The position numbers and the translations under genes were made by a program. From the NCBI GenBank assembly GCA_964584935.1, contig CAZPBN010000001.1, positions 124,001-188,000 on the forward strand: a stretch of DNA of 64,000 nucleotides. Reading direction: 5' to 3'. Numbering within the stretch: position 1 is the stretch's first letter; each line of letters opens with the position of its first letter. The stretch comes from CAZPBN01 sp964584935. Its GTDB lineage: Bacteria > Acidobacteriota > Aminicenantia > Aminicenantales > Aminicenantaceae. Under the pieces are notes generated by a model. It searched no databases. It was not told the origin of the DNA and was given only the letters and a program-made list of their open reading frames with translations. This document shows positions 18,250 through 26,967 of this stretch, piece after piece.

Positions 18250-18756
18250 TTATTCTTTTAATTCCAGTTCAATAAAAATGGTCTCTGAATCCACTAAATC
18301 TTCTGCCGACGCAGATATTTTCTTGACATATCCATCAATGGATGATTTTATTTCGTTTTCCATTTTCATAGCTTCAACTACAGCCAGGGTTTGATTTTTT
18401 CTTATCTCTTCTCCCACTTTAACATCAATTTTTATTATCTTTCCTGGCATGGGAGCCTTAATTCTTAAAGAATCTTCATTCGATTTTCCTTCACTTTGTT
18501 CAATAACCTGTTCCATTTGGTCCGGTTCCTGAACAGTGAAACGGTCTCCTTTGATAAAAATATATCTTTTCTCCCTATCCCTTGCTAAATAAACTTGGGT
18601 CAATTTTCCATCAATCATTATAGACATCACATGAGGTGAGATATGGGAAACATCAACATCAAACGTCTTGTTTCCGCAAGACACTTGATAGACTTTTTCT
18701 TTCTTAACAACTGATATTTTTTCTAATGAATCATCAATTAAATATTCATAATCCAT
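18250..18756 (-). CDS. Biotin carboxyl carrier protein of an acyl-CoA carboxylase
   Basis: A 168-residue protein whose C-terminal 75 residues form a biotinyl domain with the biotinylation motif EAMKMENEI. The N-terminal half resembles the linker (BT) domain found in methylcrotonyl- and propionyl-CoA carboxylase alpha chains. The start is the ATG at 18756, one base after the accC-type stop, with GGAGG inside the upstream gene; an earlier start would read through the overlap. Thus the alpha chain is split into separate carboxylase and carrier polypeptides. It is last of the acyl-CoA block. Confidence 0.92.
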   Translation of the reverse strand: MDYEYLIDDSLEKISVVKKEKVYQVSCGNKTFDVDVSHISPHVMSIMIDGKLTQVYLARDREKRYIFIKGDRFTVQEPDQMEQVIEQSEGKSNEDSLRIKAPMPGKIIKIDVKVGEEIRKNQTLAVVEAMKMENEIKSSIDGYVKKISASAEDLVDSETIFIELELKE

Positions 18757-18757
18757 C

Positions 18758-20266
18758 TTATTTTTCTCCTCCCAGCCGCCATTTGCCAAGAGTTCTCCAC
18801 GGAGAATAAGAATCCTTTTCCTGTATTTTATTCTCTTTCAGAGTATATCCAATCCGCATACTATCAAGGGCAGAGGCAAGAAGGGCTATCTTTTTGTTTT
18901 CATTTTTATTCTTCTTTATCGTCCATCCATCAAAATGTTGGGGGATAAAATTGGTTGTCGTTTTACCGGAAATAAATTCAGAATGACCGATTATTTCTTT
19001 CAAAAAATCTATGGTTGTTTCGACTCCAATAACCACATAATCATTCAAAGCATGGCTCATCCTGAAACATGCTTTTTTTCTACTTTCAGCCCAAACTATA
19101 AGCTTTGCCAGAATCGGATCATAATAAATAGGAACATCACCACCGGTATAAATCCCACAATCGTGACGGATTCCCGGGCCGGTGGGTTCTTTAAGAAAAA
19201 GAATCTTACCTGAAGAGGGAAGGAAGTTTTTTGCCGGATCCTCAGCGTATATCCGGCATTCAATGGAATGCCCCTTTTGTCGAATTTGTTCCTGATTCAA
19301 AGAAAGCTTTTCCCCTGAAGCAATAGATAGTTGCATCTGAACCAGGTCAATCCCTGTGACAAATTCTGTGACTGGATGTTCCACTTGAAGCCTGGCATTG
19401 ACTTCCAAAAAGTAATAATTTCCATTTTTATCCAGGAGAAATTCGACCGTCCCTGCATTATTATATTCTGACACTTCAATCACTTTTTTTGCCGCAGCTC
19501 CCATTTTTTTCCTTAATTCAGAATTTAAAGCCGTAGAGGGGGATTCTTCGATTATCTTTTGATGCCTTCTTTGAATAGAGCATTCTCTCTCAAAAAGATG
19601 AATCCTGTTTCCAAAGTTATCTGCAACAACTTGAAACTCCACATGCCGGGGCTCCTCAATATATTTCTCAAGATATACAGAGTCATCCCCAAAAGCAGCC
19701 TTAGCTTCTCTTTTGCCAGCTTCAAGAGAAGACACAAGTTCATTCGGTGATCTCACAATTCTCATTCCTTTTCCGCCCCCACCTGCTGAAGCCTTGACCA
19801 TCACCGGATAGCCAATTTTTGACGCTTCTTTTTTATATTCATTGATATCCTCTGAAGATCCTTCCATACCAGGAATGATAGGAATTCCGGCTGCTTCCAT
19901 TGTCTTCCGGGAACGTATTTTATCCCCCACTAAATTCATTGATTTGGAATTTGGTCCTATGAACACAATATTCTCTTTTTCACAAAGAGCGGCAAAATTG
20001 GCGTTTTCAGCTAGAAATCCATAACCGGGATGAATTGCCTGTGAAGAAGTATTTTTTGCTGCTTGAATGACAGCCTTCATATTCAGATAACTTTCCACTG
20101 CCGGAGCAGCCCCAATACACACAGCTTCATCTGCTTCCTGAACATGGAGACTATCCCTGTCAGCCTCAGAATAAACAACCACAGCTTTAATATTCAATTC
20201 CCGGCACGCTTTAATAATTCTCACCGCTATTTCACCCCGGTTTGCAATCAGTATTTTTTTAAACAT
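18758..20266 (-). CDS. Biotin carboxylase subunit of acyl-CoA (probably methylcrotonyl-CoA) carboxylase
   Basis: A 502-residue ATP-grasp enzyme that carboxylates carrier-bound biotin from bicarbonate and ATP. Seen are the N-terminal KILIANRGEIAVRII, the glycine-rich ATP loop KASAGGGGKGMR, the CSIQRRHQKIIEESPS segment, and the catalytic EVNARLQVEHPVTE. About 50 residues extend past the usual AccC end, as in MCC/PCC alpha chains that have lost the carrier part. Fatty-acid AccC is the alternative, but the neighbouring carboxyltransferase and hydratase favour branched-chain acyl-CoA metabolism. It is one base from the carrier gene. Confidence 0.92.
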   Translation of the reverse strand: MFKKILIANRGEIAVRIIKACRELNIKAVVVYSEADRDSLHVQEADEAVCIGAAPAVESYLNMKAVIQAAKNTSSQAIHPGYGFLAENANFAALCEKENIVFIGPNSKSMNLVGDKIRSRKTMEAAGIPIIPGMEGSSEDINEYKKEASKIGYPVMVKASAGGGGKGMRIVRSPNELVSSLEAGKREAKAAFGDDSVYLEKYIEEPRHVEFQVVADNFGNRIHLFERECSIQRRHQKIIEESPSTALNSELRKKMGAAAKKVIEVSEYNNAGTVEFLLDKNGNYYFLEVNARLQVEHPVTEFVTGIDLVQMQLSIASGEKLSLNQEQIRQKGHSIECRIYAEDPAKNFLPSSGKILFLKEPTGPGIRHDCGIYTGGDVPIYYDPILAKLIVWAESRKKACFRMSHALNDYVVIGVETTIDFLKEIIGHSEFISGKTTTNFIPQHFDGWTIKKNKNENKKIALLASALDSMRIGYTLKENKIQEKDSYSPWRTLGKWRLGGEK

Positions 20267-20397
20267 GACGATTCCTCTTTCCTTAGTTCATTGATAATTA
20301 TTCCATTATTATAATTTTTTTGAGCAATTTATTAACGATCTCTGTATTGGCATTCCTGCTTCATTGTTAGATTGTTTTATTGATGTTTTGATTATCA

Positions 20398-20460
20398 TCA
20401 CATCTCACGTCCTCAATTTTATGTGTTTCAACTCACATCTGAGGTCTTACGTCAATACGT
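20398..20460. repeat. Intergenic copy of the GACGTC/CTCACGTC repeat words
   Basis: Between the hydratase and biotin carboxylase genes the sequence contains CATCACATCTCACGTCCTC and CTCACATCTGAGGTCTTACG. These are close variants of the words in the 2.2-kb tandem repeat (CACATCTCACGTCTGACG) and in reverse orientation near 35.9 kb. It lacks the REP-like hairpin. It interrupts an otherwise tight operon with a 217-bp spacer. Confidence 0.55.
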
Positions 20461-20483
20461 GGCGCCAATTTAGGAACCTTATG

Positions 20484-21323
20484 TCATTCACTATTAGCTT
20501 TGTTCGAGGACTGGCTCCTATTTTGTTTATCACCTTTAGCCCATACAGGCTTGCGTTTTTCTAAAAAAGCAGTCATCCCTTCCTGACCTTCATCACTGAC
20601 TCTTAAATTTGCGATCATATTGGCTGTAAAATCTTTCACTTCATCCCAATCAAGTCTTGGAACGTTCATTATCAATTCTTTACAATTGGCGACGGCTTCG
20701 GGACCGGAGTCCATAAGAAGACTGACGATTTCATCAACTTTCTGACTCAGTTCCTCATGAGGGACAACCTGATTCACAAGCCCGAGGTCACAGGCTTTTT
20801 CAGCCGTGATTCGAACTCCTGTCAAAAAGTATTCTCTGGCTTTATTTTCTCCTATTTTTCTTATCACATAAGGTGAAATCGCTGCCGGAACCAGTCCAAT
20901 TTTCACTTCGCTCAAGCTGAATTTGGCTCTCTCGGATGCCACCACTATATCGCAAGCTGAAACAAAACCCGTTCCTCCTCCAATAGCAGCACCATTAACC
21001 ATTGCTATGGTTGGTTTTGGAATCGAATATATCTTATGCATGATTTCAGCAATATGAAAAGATTCTTTTAAATTCTCTTTAAACGTATAATTGATTATCT
21101 CTTTCATCCAGTTTAAATCAGCACCCGCACAAAATGACTTCCCCTTACCAGTCAAGATAACAATCCGAATGGATTTATCGTTCTTTACTTCTTCAAGAGC
21201 ATCGTCAAGTTCGGTCAGGAGTACTGAATTAAAGGCGTTATGAACTTCAGTTCGATTAAAAATGATTTTTGCCACACTATGTTCCATTTCAAGAAGAATT
21301 GTCTTATAATTATTTTTTTCCAT
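20484..21323 (-). CDS. liuC: Enoyl-CoA hydratase family protein, probable methylglutaconyl-CoA hydratase
   Basis: A 279-residue crotonase. The oxyanion-hole segments are SFCAGADLNWMKEI and NGAAIGGGTGFVSACD, and the second catalytic acid region is SEVKIGLVPAAIS. The GADLNWM form is typical of methylglutaconyl-CoA hydratase (LiuC/AUH), which interconverts 3-methylglutaconyl-CoA and HMG-CoA. The start is the ATG at 21323, one base after the carboxyltransferase stop, with AGGA ahead. The last 17 residues are a hydrophilic extension beyond the normal KRKPVW end. Position between carboxylase subunits supports this substrate, although paralogous crotonases cannot be excluded. Confidence 0.85.
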   Translation of the reverse strand: MEKNNYKTILLEMEHSVAKIIFNRTEVHNAFNSVLLTELDDALEEVKNDKSIRIVILTGKGKSFCAGADLNWMKEIINYTFKENLKESFHIAEIMHKIYSIPKPTIAMVNGAAIGGGTGFVSACDIVVASERAKFSLSEVKIGLVPAAISPYVIRKIGENKAREYFLTGVRITAEKACDLGLVNQVVPHEELSQKVDEIVSLLMDSGPEAVANCKELIMNVPRLDWDEVKDFTANMIANLRVSDEGQEGMTAFLEKRKPVWAKGDKQNRSQSSNKANSE

Positions 21324-21324
21324 C

Positions 21325-22932
21325 TCACATCCTAAATATTCCAACTTTATAATCAGGTATGGGAGCATTCAGACTCATGGCTATCGACAATCCCAGGGCC
21401 TGTCTGGTTTCAAGAGGTGCGATGATTCCATCATCCCATAAGCGGGCTGTACTGAAATAGGGACTCGATTCATTTTGATATTTCTCTAGGATTGGTTTCA
21501 TCAATTTTTTTTCTTCTTCTTTGGTTATCTTTTTACCCTGTTTTTTCAATGCTTTAACTTTAACTGTTAAGAGCACATTGGCAGCCTGTTCTCCTCCCAT
21601 CACACAAATCCGTCCATTAGGCCACATCCAGAGAAGACGGGGATCATAGGCTCTTCCACACATGGCATAATTTCCCGCTCCATAAGAGCCGCCTATAATA
21701 ACTGTAAATTTGGGAACATCAGCATTGGCCACAGCGTGCACCAGCTTTGCCCCGTCTTTAGCGATTCCGCCATGTTCATATTGCTTCCCTACAATGAAAC
21801 CAGTGATGTTTTGAAGAAAAATCAAAGGGATCTTACGCATAGCACAAAGAGTTATAAAATGAGAGCCTTTGAGGGAACTCTCAGAAAACAAAACCCCGTT
21901 GTTAGCCAATATTCCAACAGGATACCCCATAATACGGGCAAAGCCGCAGACAATAGTGGGAGCATACAATTCCTTGAACTCTTGAAAACGGCTGCCATCG
22001 ACTATTCTGGCAATGACTTCTCTGACATCAAAGGATTTTCTTAAATCCTGAGGGACTATCCCATAGATTTCCTCAGGATCATAATATGGCTCTTCCGGGG
22101 AGGAAATATCCAGATCGAATTTTTGAGGAGGATCCAATGTTTCCACAATATTCCTTGCAATTCCTAGAGCATGCATGTCATCCTGAGCATAATAATCGGA
22201 AACTCCGGATATACGACAATGGACATCCGCTCCTCCCAAATCTTCATCTGAAACTTGTTCCCCTGTTGCAGCCTTAACCAGAGGTGGTCCTCCGATAAAA
22301 ATCGTACCCTGTTTCCTGACTATAACTGTCTCATCGCTCATCGCCGGCACATAGGCTCCTCCTGCTGTACAAGATCCCATAACTATGGATATTTGTGGTA
22401 TTCCTAAAGCGGACAACCGGGCTTGATTATAGAATATTCGACCAAAATGTTCTTTATCGGGGAAAGTTCCGGCTTGATGAGGTAAAAATATCCCTCCGGA
22501 ATCCACTAAATAAATACAAGGAAGACGGTTTTCCAAGGCAATTTCCTGGGCTCTGATATGCTTTTTTATTGTGATGGGAAAGTATGTTCCTCCCTTTACG
22601 GTTGCATCATTGGCAACAACCAGAACTTCCCTCCCATGAATAACTCCGATACCTGTCACCATACTGGCTGCCGGAGCTTCATTATTATACATATCATAAG
22701 CCGCTAAAGGACTTAATTCTAAAAAAGGAGTGTTGCGGTCGAAAAGCTTATCCAATCTCTCCCTTACAAGAAGTTTTCCTCGGCTTTTGTGCAACTCCCT
22801 GTATTTTTCAGGCCCTCCCTGCTTAATTTTAGCCAATTTTTCTTTATATTCCGCCACAACTGTTTTCATTTTATTGAATTTCTCTTTATATTCTTGACTC
22901 TTTGTATCAATTTTGCTCTCAAACCTGTACAT
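21325..22932 (-). CDS. liuB: Methylcrotonyl-CoA carboxylase beta (carboxyltransferase) subunit
   Basis: A 535-residue carboxyltransferase with N- and C-terminal crotonase-like lobes. Family marks are RGKLLVRERLDKLFD, PAASMVTGIG, YLVDSGGIFLPHQ, MGSCTAGGAYVPAMSDE and the late NITGFIVGKQYEHGGIAKDGAK. The last segment and the GTFPDKEHFGRIF region are those of MCC beta rather than PCC beta. With the separate biotin carboxylase and carrier it carboxylates 3-methylcrotonyl-CoA to 3-methylglutaconyl-CoA in leucine breakdown. The stop is followed after one base by the hydratase start. A 121-bp gap separates it from the DUF35 gene upstream. Confidence 0.93.
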   Translation of the reverse strand: MYRFESKIDTKSQEYKEKFNKMKTVVAEYKEKLAKIKQGGPEKYRELHKSRGKLLVRERLDKLFDRNTPFLELSPLAAYDMYNNEAPAASMVTGIGVIHGREVLVVANDATVKGGTYFPITIKKHIRAQEIALENRLPCIYLVDSGGIFLPHQAGTFPDKEHFGRIFYNQARLSALGIPQISIVMGSCTAGGAYVPAMSDETVIVRKQGTIFIGGPPLVKAATGEQVSDEDLGGADVHCRISGVSDYYAQDDMHALGIARNIVETLDPPQKFDLDISSPEEPYYDPEEIYGIVPQDLRKSFDVREVIARIVDGSRFQEFKELYAPTIVCGFARIMGYPVGILANNGVLFSESSLKGSHFITLCAMRKIPLIFLQNITGFIVGKQYEHGGIAKDGAKLVHAVANADVPKFTVIIGGSYGAGNYAMCGRAYDPRLLWMWPNGRICVMGGEQAANVLLTVKVKALKKQGKKITKEEEKKLMKPILEKYQNESSPYFSTARLWDDGIIAPLETRQALGLSIAMSLNAPIPDYKVGIFRM

Positions 22933-23053
22933 AAACGCCTCTTTCTTTTAGCCTGTTTGAAAATCAGGCACTTTATTTTTTTATAATATATATAGCTCTA
23001 TGGAGATGAACCCCATGAAAAGACTGGATTACCATTCATTCAGACGATCAAAA

Positions 23054-23446
23054 CTATTCCAAAACAAATTTATATCCATAACACAGGATACCAGATTTTC
23101 CTTCCTGGAAGATTTTCCTGAATTCAATTTTTACTTTTTTCCCAATCTTTATGTCCTCGAAGTCACAATCAACAATCTGACCGGTTAATTTAACTCCGTC
23201 TTCAAGCTCAACGATTCCAACCGCATAAGGTGCCTGATCAACAAATTGATGGGGGGGAACTCTTATGACAGTATAAGAAAGGATATTCCCTTTGTCCGCA
23301 AGTTTGACAGGCTCCATATTCTTGTTTTTACAGTTAGGACATATCTGCCTTGGAGGAAAACAGGTTGTTCCACAACCTTTGCATTTACTTGCTTCCAGTC
23401 TATATCTTTGAGGAATCTCTCTCCAATATCTTGATGGTGTTGTCAT
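23054..23446 (-). CDS. DUF35 zinc-ribbon OB-fold protein (thiolase/HMG-CoA synthase partner)
   Basis: A 130-residue protein with a four-Cys zinc ribbon at about residues 22-41 (CKGCG and CPNCK) and an OB-fold after it (GNILSYTVIRVPP, YAVGIVELEDGVKLTGQIV). In archaea a homologous DUF35 protein is the scaffold that joins acetoacetyl-CoA thiolase and HMG-CoA synthase into one channelling complex with a shared CoA site. Here the gene follows the thiolase by 14 bases, and the synthase is directly upstream of that, which supports the same assembly. It has no catalytic residues of its own. Confidence 0.92.
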   Translation of the reverse strand: MTTPSRYWREIPQRYRLEASKCKGCGTTCFPPRQICPNCKNKNMEPVKLADKGNILSYTVIRVPPHQFVDQAPYAVGIVELEDGVKLTGQIVDCDFEDIKIGKKVKIEFRKIFQEGKSGILCYGYKFVLE

Positions 23447-23460
23447 TAGAACCTCCTTTT

Positions 23461-24615
23461 TTACTCCTTTTCCAGAATATGGACAACCGAACTTCCACCA
23501 CTGCCCCCCATATTTTGGGCCAATCCAACTCTTGCCTGCTGAACTTGCCTATTCATGGCTTCTCCACGAAGCTGTTTCACTATCTCCACAATCTGAGCCA
23601 CTCCGGTAGCTCCTACAGGATGCCCCTTTGACTTCAAACCTCCACTGGTGTTAACCGGAATTTTTCCATCTAAATAGGTCATTTTGCTTTCCACAGCTTC
23701 ACCGCCTTTTCCTTTTTCAACAAAGCCCAGCGCTTCAATCGCACATATTTCCGCTATGGTGAAACAATCATGAACCTCAGCCACATCAATATCTTCGGGT
23801 TTTTTCTCAGCCATGTTATAAGCCTGTCTTCCTGATTGATAGACCGCTTCGAGCCATGTGATGTCTTTTCTGGAACTCAAGGCAATAGAATCAGTGGCAT
23901 GACCAGTCCCTACAATCTTGATAACTGGCTTGTTCATCTTTCTTGCAATGTCAAGAGTGGTCAGCACAACAGCCGCAGCTCCATCAGTAATAGGAGAACA
24001 ATCCAATATCCTTAAGGGATCGGCAATCATGACTGAATTCAACACAGCATCCATCGCAACCTCAAACGGGTATTGCGCCAGAGGATTTTTTGAGCCATTG
24101 AGATGATTTTTAACAGCAACAAGAGCTAATTGTTCTCTTTTTGTCCTATATTTTTCCATATGAGCATTGGCTATCAAGGCATAGAGTCCAGGAAAAGTAA
24201 TTCCATGATATCCTTCATATTCCTGATCAGCAGCTGTTCCCAAGGCGTAGGTTGCTTCACCCCCGCTGACATCTGTCATTTTTTCAACCCCACCGGCAAG
24301 AACAATATCGCTCATCCCAGAGGCAACTTCTATATATCCCTGCCTTACAGCAAGTCCCCCTGAAGCACAGGCGGATTCGATTCGGGTTGCCGGTATGGGA
24401 ACCTGGCCCATATAATCTGCGAGGAGTGAGGCAATATGTTCTTGTCCCACAAATAATCCTGAAGACATAGATCCCACATACATAGAATCAATCCGATCAA
24501 TTCCCGCATCTTCTACAGCTTTAAGAGCGACTTCTGTATAAATATTCCTTAAGGATTTCTCCCATAATTCTCCCCATTGTGTTATTCCAACACCGATTAT
24601 AGCAACATCTCTCAT
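23461..24615 (-). CDS. Archaeal-type acetyl-CoA C-acetyltransferase (thiolase)
   Basis: A 384-residue thiolase. The nucleophile Cys is in ESACASGGLA (about residue 85), the catalytic His in VAEVHDCFT and NTSGGLKSKGHPVGATG, and the C-terminal glycine loop is NMGGSGGSS. The length and these motifs match the archaeal acetoacetyl-CoA thiolase/SCP2-like group rather than the FadA type with the C-terminal CxG. It would condense two acetyl-CoA to acetoacetyl-CoA or run in reverse. It sits between HMG-CoA synthase (9 bp) and DUF35 (14 bp) as one translational unit. Confidence 0.92.
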   Translation of the reverse strand: MRDVAIIGVGITQWGELWEKSLRNIYTEVALKAVEDAGIDRIDSMYVGSMSSGLFVGQEHIASLLADYMGQVPIPATRIESACASGGLAVRQGYIEVASGMSDIVLAGGVEKMTDVSGGEATYALGTAADQEYEGYHGITFPGLYALIANAHMEKYRTKREQLALVAVKNHLNGSKNPLAQYPFEVAMDAVLNSVMIADPLRILDCSPITDGAAAVVLTTLDIARKMNKPVIKIVGTGHATDSIALSSRKDITWLEAVYQSGRQAYNMAEKKPEDIDVAEVHDCFTIAEICAIEALGFVEKGKGGEAVESKMTYLDGKIPVNTSGGLKSKGHPVGATGVAQIVEIVKQLRGEAMNRQVQQARVGLAQNMGGSGGSSVVHILEKE

Positions 24616-24624
24616 TATTTCCTC

Positions 24625-25671
24625 CTAATCAGCCTTTCTTATTTTATGACGGTATTTTGCATATTCCCCATATTCCAGGTATCTGATATTTGATTCCAGA
24701 ATTTCGGTTGTTTTGGGGGCTAGATTTCTCACTTGACCAATCCTCTCCGTAACCTCAAAAATAAAAGCATCACTGCCAGCTCCAGATCCATAAGAAACAA
24801 TCAAAATCTTATCTCCGGGCTCAGAAATATCCAGAACTGCTGTCAAACCCAAAGGAGAAGAACCGGAATAGGTGTTTCCCAGCTTTGGAACCAGGCGTCC
24901 CGGTTCAATCTGACTTCTCTCAAATCCTAACACTGTTCCTGCTTTTAAAGGAAATTTTCCATTTGGCTGATGAAACACCACATATTTGAAATCTGCCGGC
25001 TTTGTTCCAGTTTTGTTCATAATACCTTTAGCTGCTCCATAAATGTGTTTGAAATAAGCAGGATCTCCGGTAAAACGGCCTGCATGCTGAGGATAATATT
25101 GATATTCACGCCTCCAAAAATCAGGTGTATCTGTGGTATAAGAGTAGGTATCGAGAACTTTAGCGACAAGATGATCTTTTCCAAAAATAAACGCAGCTGC
25201 TCCGGCAGCCGTAGAATATTCAAGAGCATCTCCAGGAGCTCCCTGAGAAGTGTCCGCTCCTACCCCTAAACCGTATTTGATCACACCTGCTTTGACAAGA
25301 TTCATAGCAACAAACATTCCTTCCGTCCCAGCTTTGCATGCAAACTCAAAGTCTGCTGTATGAACCTCTGGAGTCGCTCCCAAAGCCTCCGCCAGTATCG
25401 TTCCGCTTGGTTTAACAGCATAGGGATGAGATTCTGAACCAATATAAACAGCCCCTATTTCCGAAGCCTCCACCCTAGCTCTTTTCAAAGCGTTTTTTGA
25501 TGCTTCCACAGACATGGTAATTGTATCCTGATCGGGAGCGGGAACAGATTTTTCCTCAAGCATCAATCCTTTCTTGTAACTGGGAGCATCTGTTCCCCAA
25601 ACTTTGGCAATCTCCTCAACTTTAATTCTGTTACGGGGAATGTATGCACCGTATCCAATAATACCTTCCAT
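24625..25671 (-). CDS. Hydroxymethylglutaryl-CoA synthase, archaeal type
   Basis: A 348-residue thiolase-fold enzyme condensing acetoacetyl-CoA and acetyl-CoA to HMG-CoA. The catalytic Glu is in YIGSESHPYAVKPSG, the acyl-accepting Cys in FEFACKAGTEGM (about residue 111), and the His in VFHQPNGKFP. The size fits archaeal enzymes, which are shorter than eukaryotic and Gram-positive MvaS. It is the promoter-proximal gene of the block that ends with methylcrotonyl-CoA carboxylase. In archaea this trio feeds mevalonate; no HMG-CoA reductase or other mevalonate gene lies in the window, so a leucine-linked role is an equal possibility. Confidence 0.93.
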   Translation of the reverse strand: MEGIIGYGAYIPRNRIKVEEIAKVWGTDAPSYKKGLMLEEKSVPAPDQDTITMSVEASKNALKRARVEASEIGAVYIGSESHPYAVKPSGTILAEALGATPEVHTADFEFACKAGTEGMFVAMNLVKAGVIKYGLGVGADTSQGAPGDALEYSTAAGAAAFIFGKDHLVAKVLDTYSYTTDTPDFWRREYQYYPQHAGRFTGDPAYFKHIYGAAKGIMNKTGTKPADFKYVVFHQPNGKFPLKAGTVLGFERSQIEPGRLVPKLGNTYSGSSPLGLTAVLDISEPGDKILIVSYGSGAGSDAFIFEVTERIGQVRNLAPKTTEILESNIRYLEYGEYAKYRHKIRKAD

Positions 25672-25977
25672 TAATTTCCTCCACTAAACATTAAAGAATT
25701 TTCTATCACGCTCACATTTTAATCAAAATTTTAAGACAATGAAAGTATAATATTTAAAGTTCTTTAATTTTCTTCAATTCTCTCTCAATAATTTTGATTG
25801 TATTGACCTATTGTATCCATTGTGATAATAAAAACCACATTATATAATACTTAAAAGATTAATTTTAATGAATTAATAGATATTTTTAATGAAAAAGAAC
25901 CAACTAAAGACATTTACTTGGAAATACTAAAATGATATTCTTGTTTTCTGAATGTTTTCCTTAAAGGCATTATAAAA
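25672..25977. promoter_or_regulatory. Divergent intergenic region between the acyl-CoA block and the sugar cassette
   Basis: About 306 very AT-rich bases separate two divergently transcribed operons and must carry both promoters. I could not assign convincing -35/-10 pairs or an operator palindrome. The ribosome site of the synthase (GGAGG just left of 25685 on the minus strand) is clear. Confidence 0.5.
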
Positions 25978-26919
25978 ATGACAGTCAATTATTTGGTTAC
26001 AGGAGGAGCGGGCTTTATTGGCTCTAATATTGTGCGTCAATTATTGAAAATCAATTCCAATGTAAAAATCATCGACAATCTTTCAACAGGAAATATCAAC
26101 AATATCAAAGATATTTTTTCCGATCTTGATTTTATAAAAGGAGATATAAGGGATATTCATATTGTAAATAAAGCCATGAAAGGGATTGATTATGTTTTGC
26201 ACCAGGCTGCTTTACCCTCAGTGCCCCGCTCTATAAAAAATCCGGTTGAATCCAATGAAAACAATATAACCGGGACTTTGAATATTTTATTATCCGCAAG
26301 GGACAACAGAATCAAAAGAGTTGTCTATGCCAGTTCATCTTCAGTTTACGGAGATACTCCAACCCTTCCCAAAAAAGAAGATATGACTCCCTCTCCTTTA
26401 TCTCCCTACGCTCTAACCAAACTAACAGGAGAACATTACTGTAAAATATTCAGTTCTGTTTACGGGCTGCAAACAATATCCTTACGATATTTTAATATAT
26501 TTGGTCCTGGACAAAATCCGGAATCCCAATATGCGGCTGTCATCCCTAAATTCATCGAATCCTTACTCAGAGGAAAATCCCCTGTCGTCTATGGAAATGG
26601 AAATCAGACAAGAGATTTCACTTTTGTTGACAATGCTGTATCTGCCAACATTCTTGCCTGCCAAACGGAAACAACTTCTGGAGAAACAGTCAATATCGCC
26701 ACCGGTGTTCAAACCAGCCTGAATCAGCTCATTCAAATATTAAAAGAAATCACCAATTTAAACATTCCAGCTCAATATGATTCTCCCAGAGAAGGAGACA
26801 TCCTTCATTCTCTGGCTGATTTGTCCCTGGCAAAAAATCTTCTGGGATACAAACCGGTTATCCATTTGAAAGAGGGGTTGCAAAAATCAGTCAAGTGGAT
26901 GAAGACATATTACAAATAG
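25978..26919 (+). CDS. NAD-dependent nucleotide-sugar epimerase (UDP-GlcNAc 4-epimerase-like)
   Basis: A 313-residue extended short-chain dehydrogenase. The NAD motif TGGAGFIGSN is at residues 8-17, the catalytic Ser/Tyr/Lys are in YASSSSVYG and SPYALTKLTGEHY, and the substrate part is RYFNIFGPGQNPESQYAAVIPKF. The last form is shared by WbpP/WbgU-type UDP-N-acetylhexosamine 4-epimerases and related dTDP-glucose dehydratase-like epimerases. The downstream UDP-HexNAc-type dehydrogenase suggests it supplies UDP-GalNAc. The exact substrate is not decided by sequence. It opens a plus-strand cassette with a second epimerase 48 bp downstream. Confidence 0.87.
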   Translation: MTVNYLVTGGAGFIGSNIVRQLLKINSNVKIIDNLSTGNINNIKDIFSDLDFIKGDIRDIHIVNKAMKGIDYVLHQAALPSVPRSIKNPVESNENNITGTLNILLSARDNRIKRVVYASSSSVYGDTPTLPKKEDMTPSPLSPYALTKLTGEHYCKIFSSVYGLQTISLRYFNIFGPGQNPESQYAAVIPKFIESLLRGKSPVVYGNGNQTRDFTFVDNAVSANILACQTETTSGETVNIATGVQTSLNQLIQILKEITNLNIPAQYDSPREGDILHSLADLSLAKNLLGYKPVIHLKEGLQKSVKWMKTYYK

Positions 26920-26967
26920 AATATCATCTATGAAAAAAATATTTCCACTGTCAAGGAGAGTTGAGAA

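Noticed and set aside
20267..20483. Separate small gene between accC-type and hydratase genes
   Set aside because: The frames here are short and consist of repeat words; no ribosome site or similarity.
22951..22969. GCCTG/CAGGC hairpin before the MCC beta gene
   Set aside because: Only five base pairs, and no minus-strand U-run; not enough for a terminator or attenuator.
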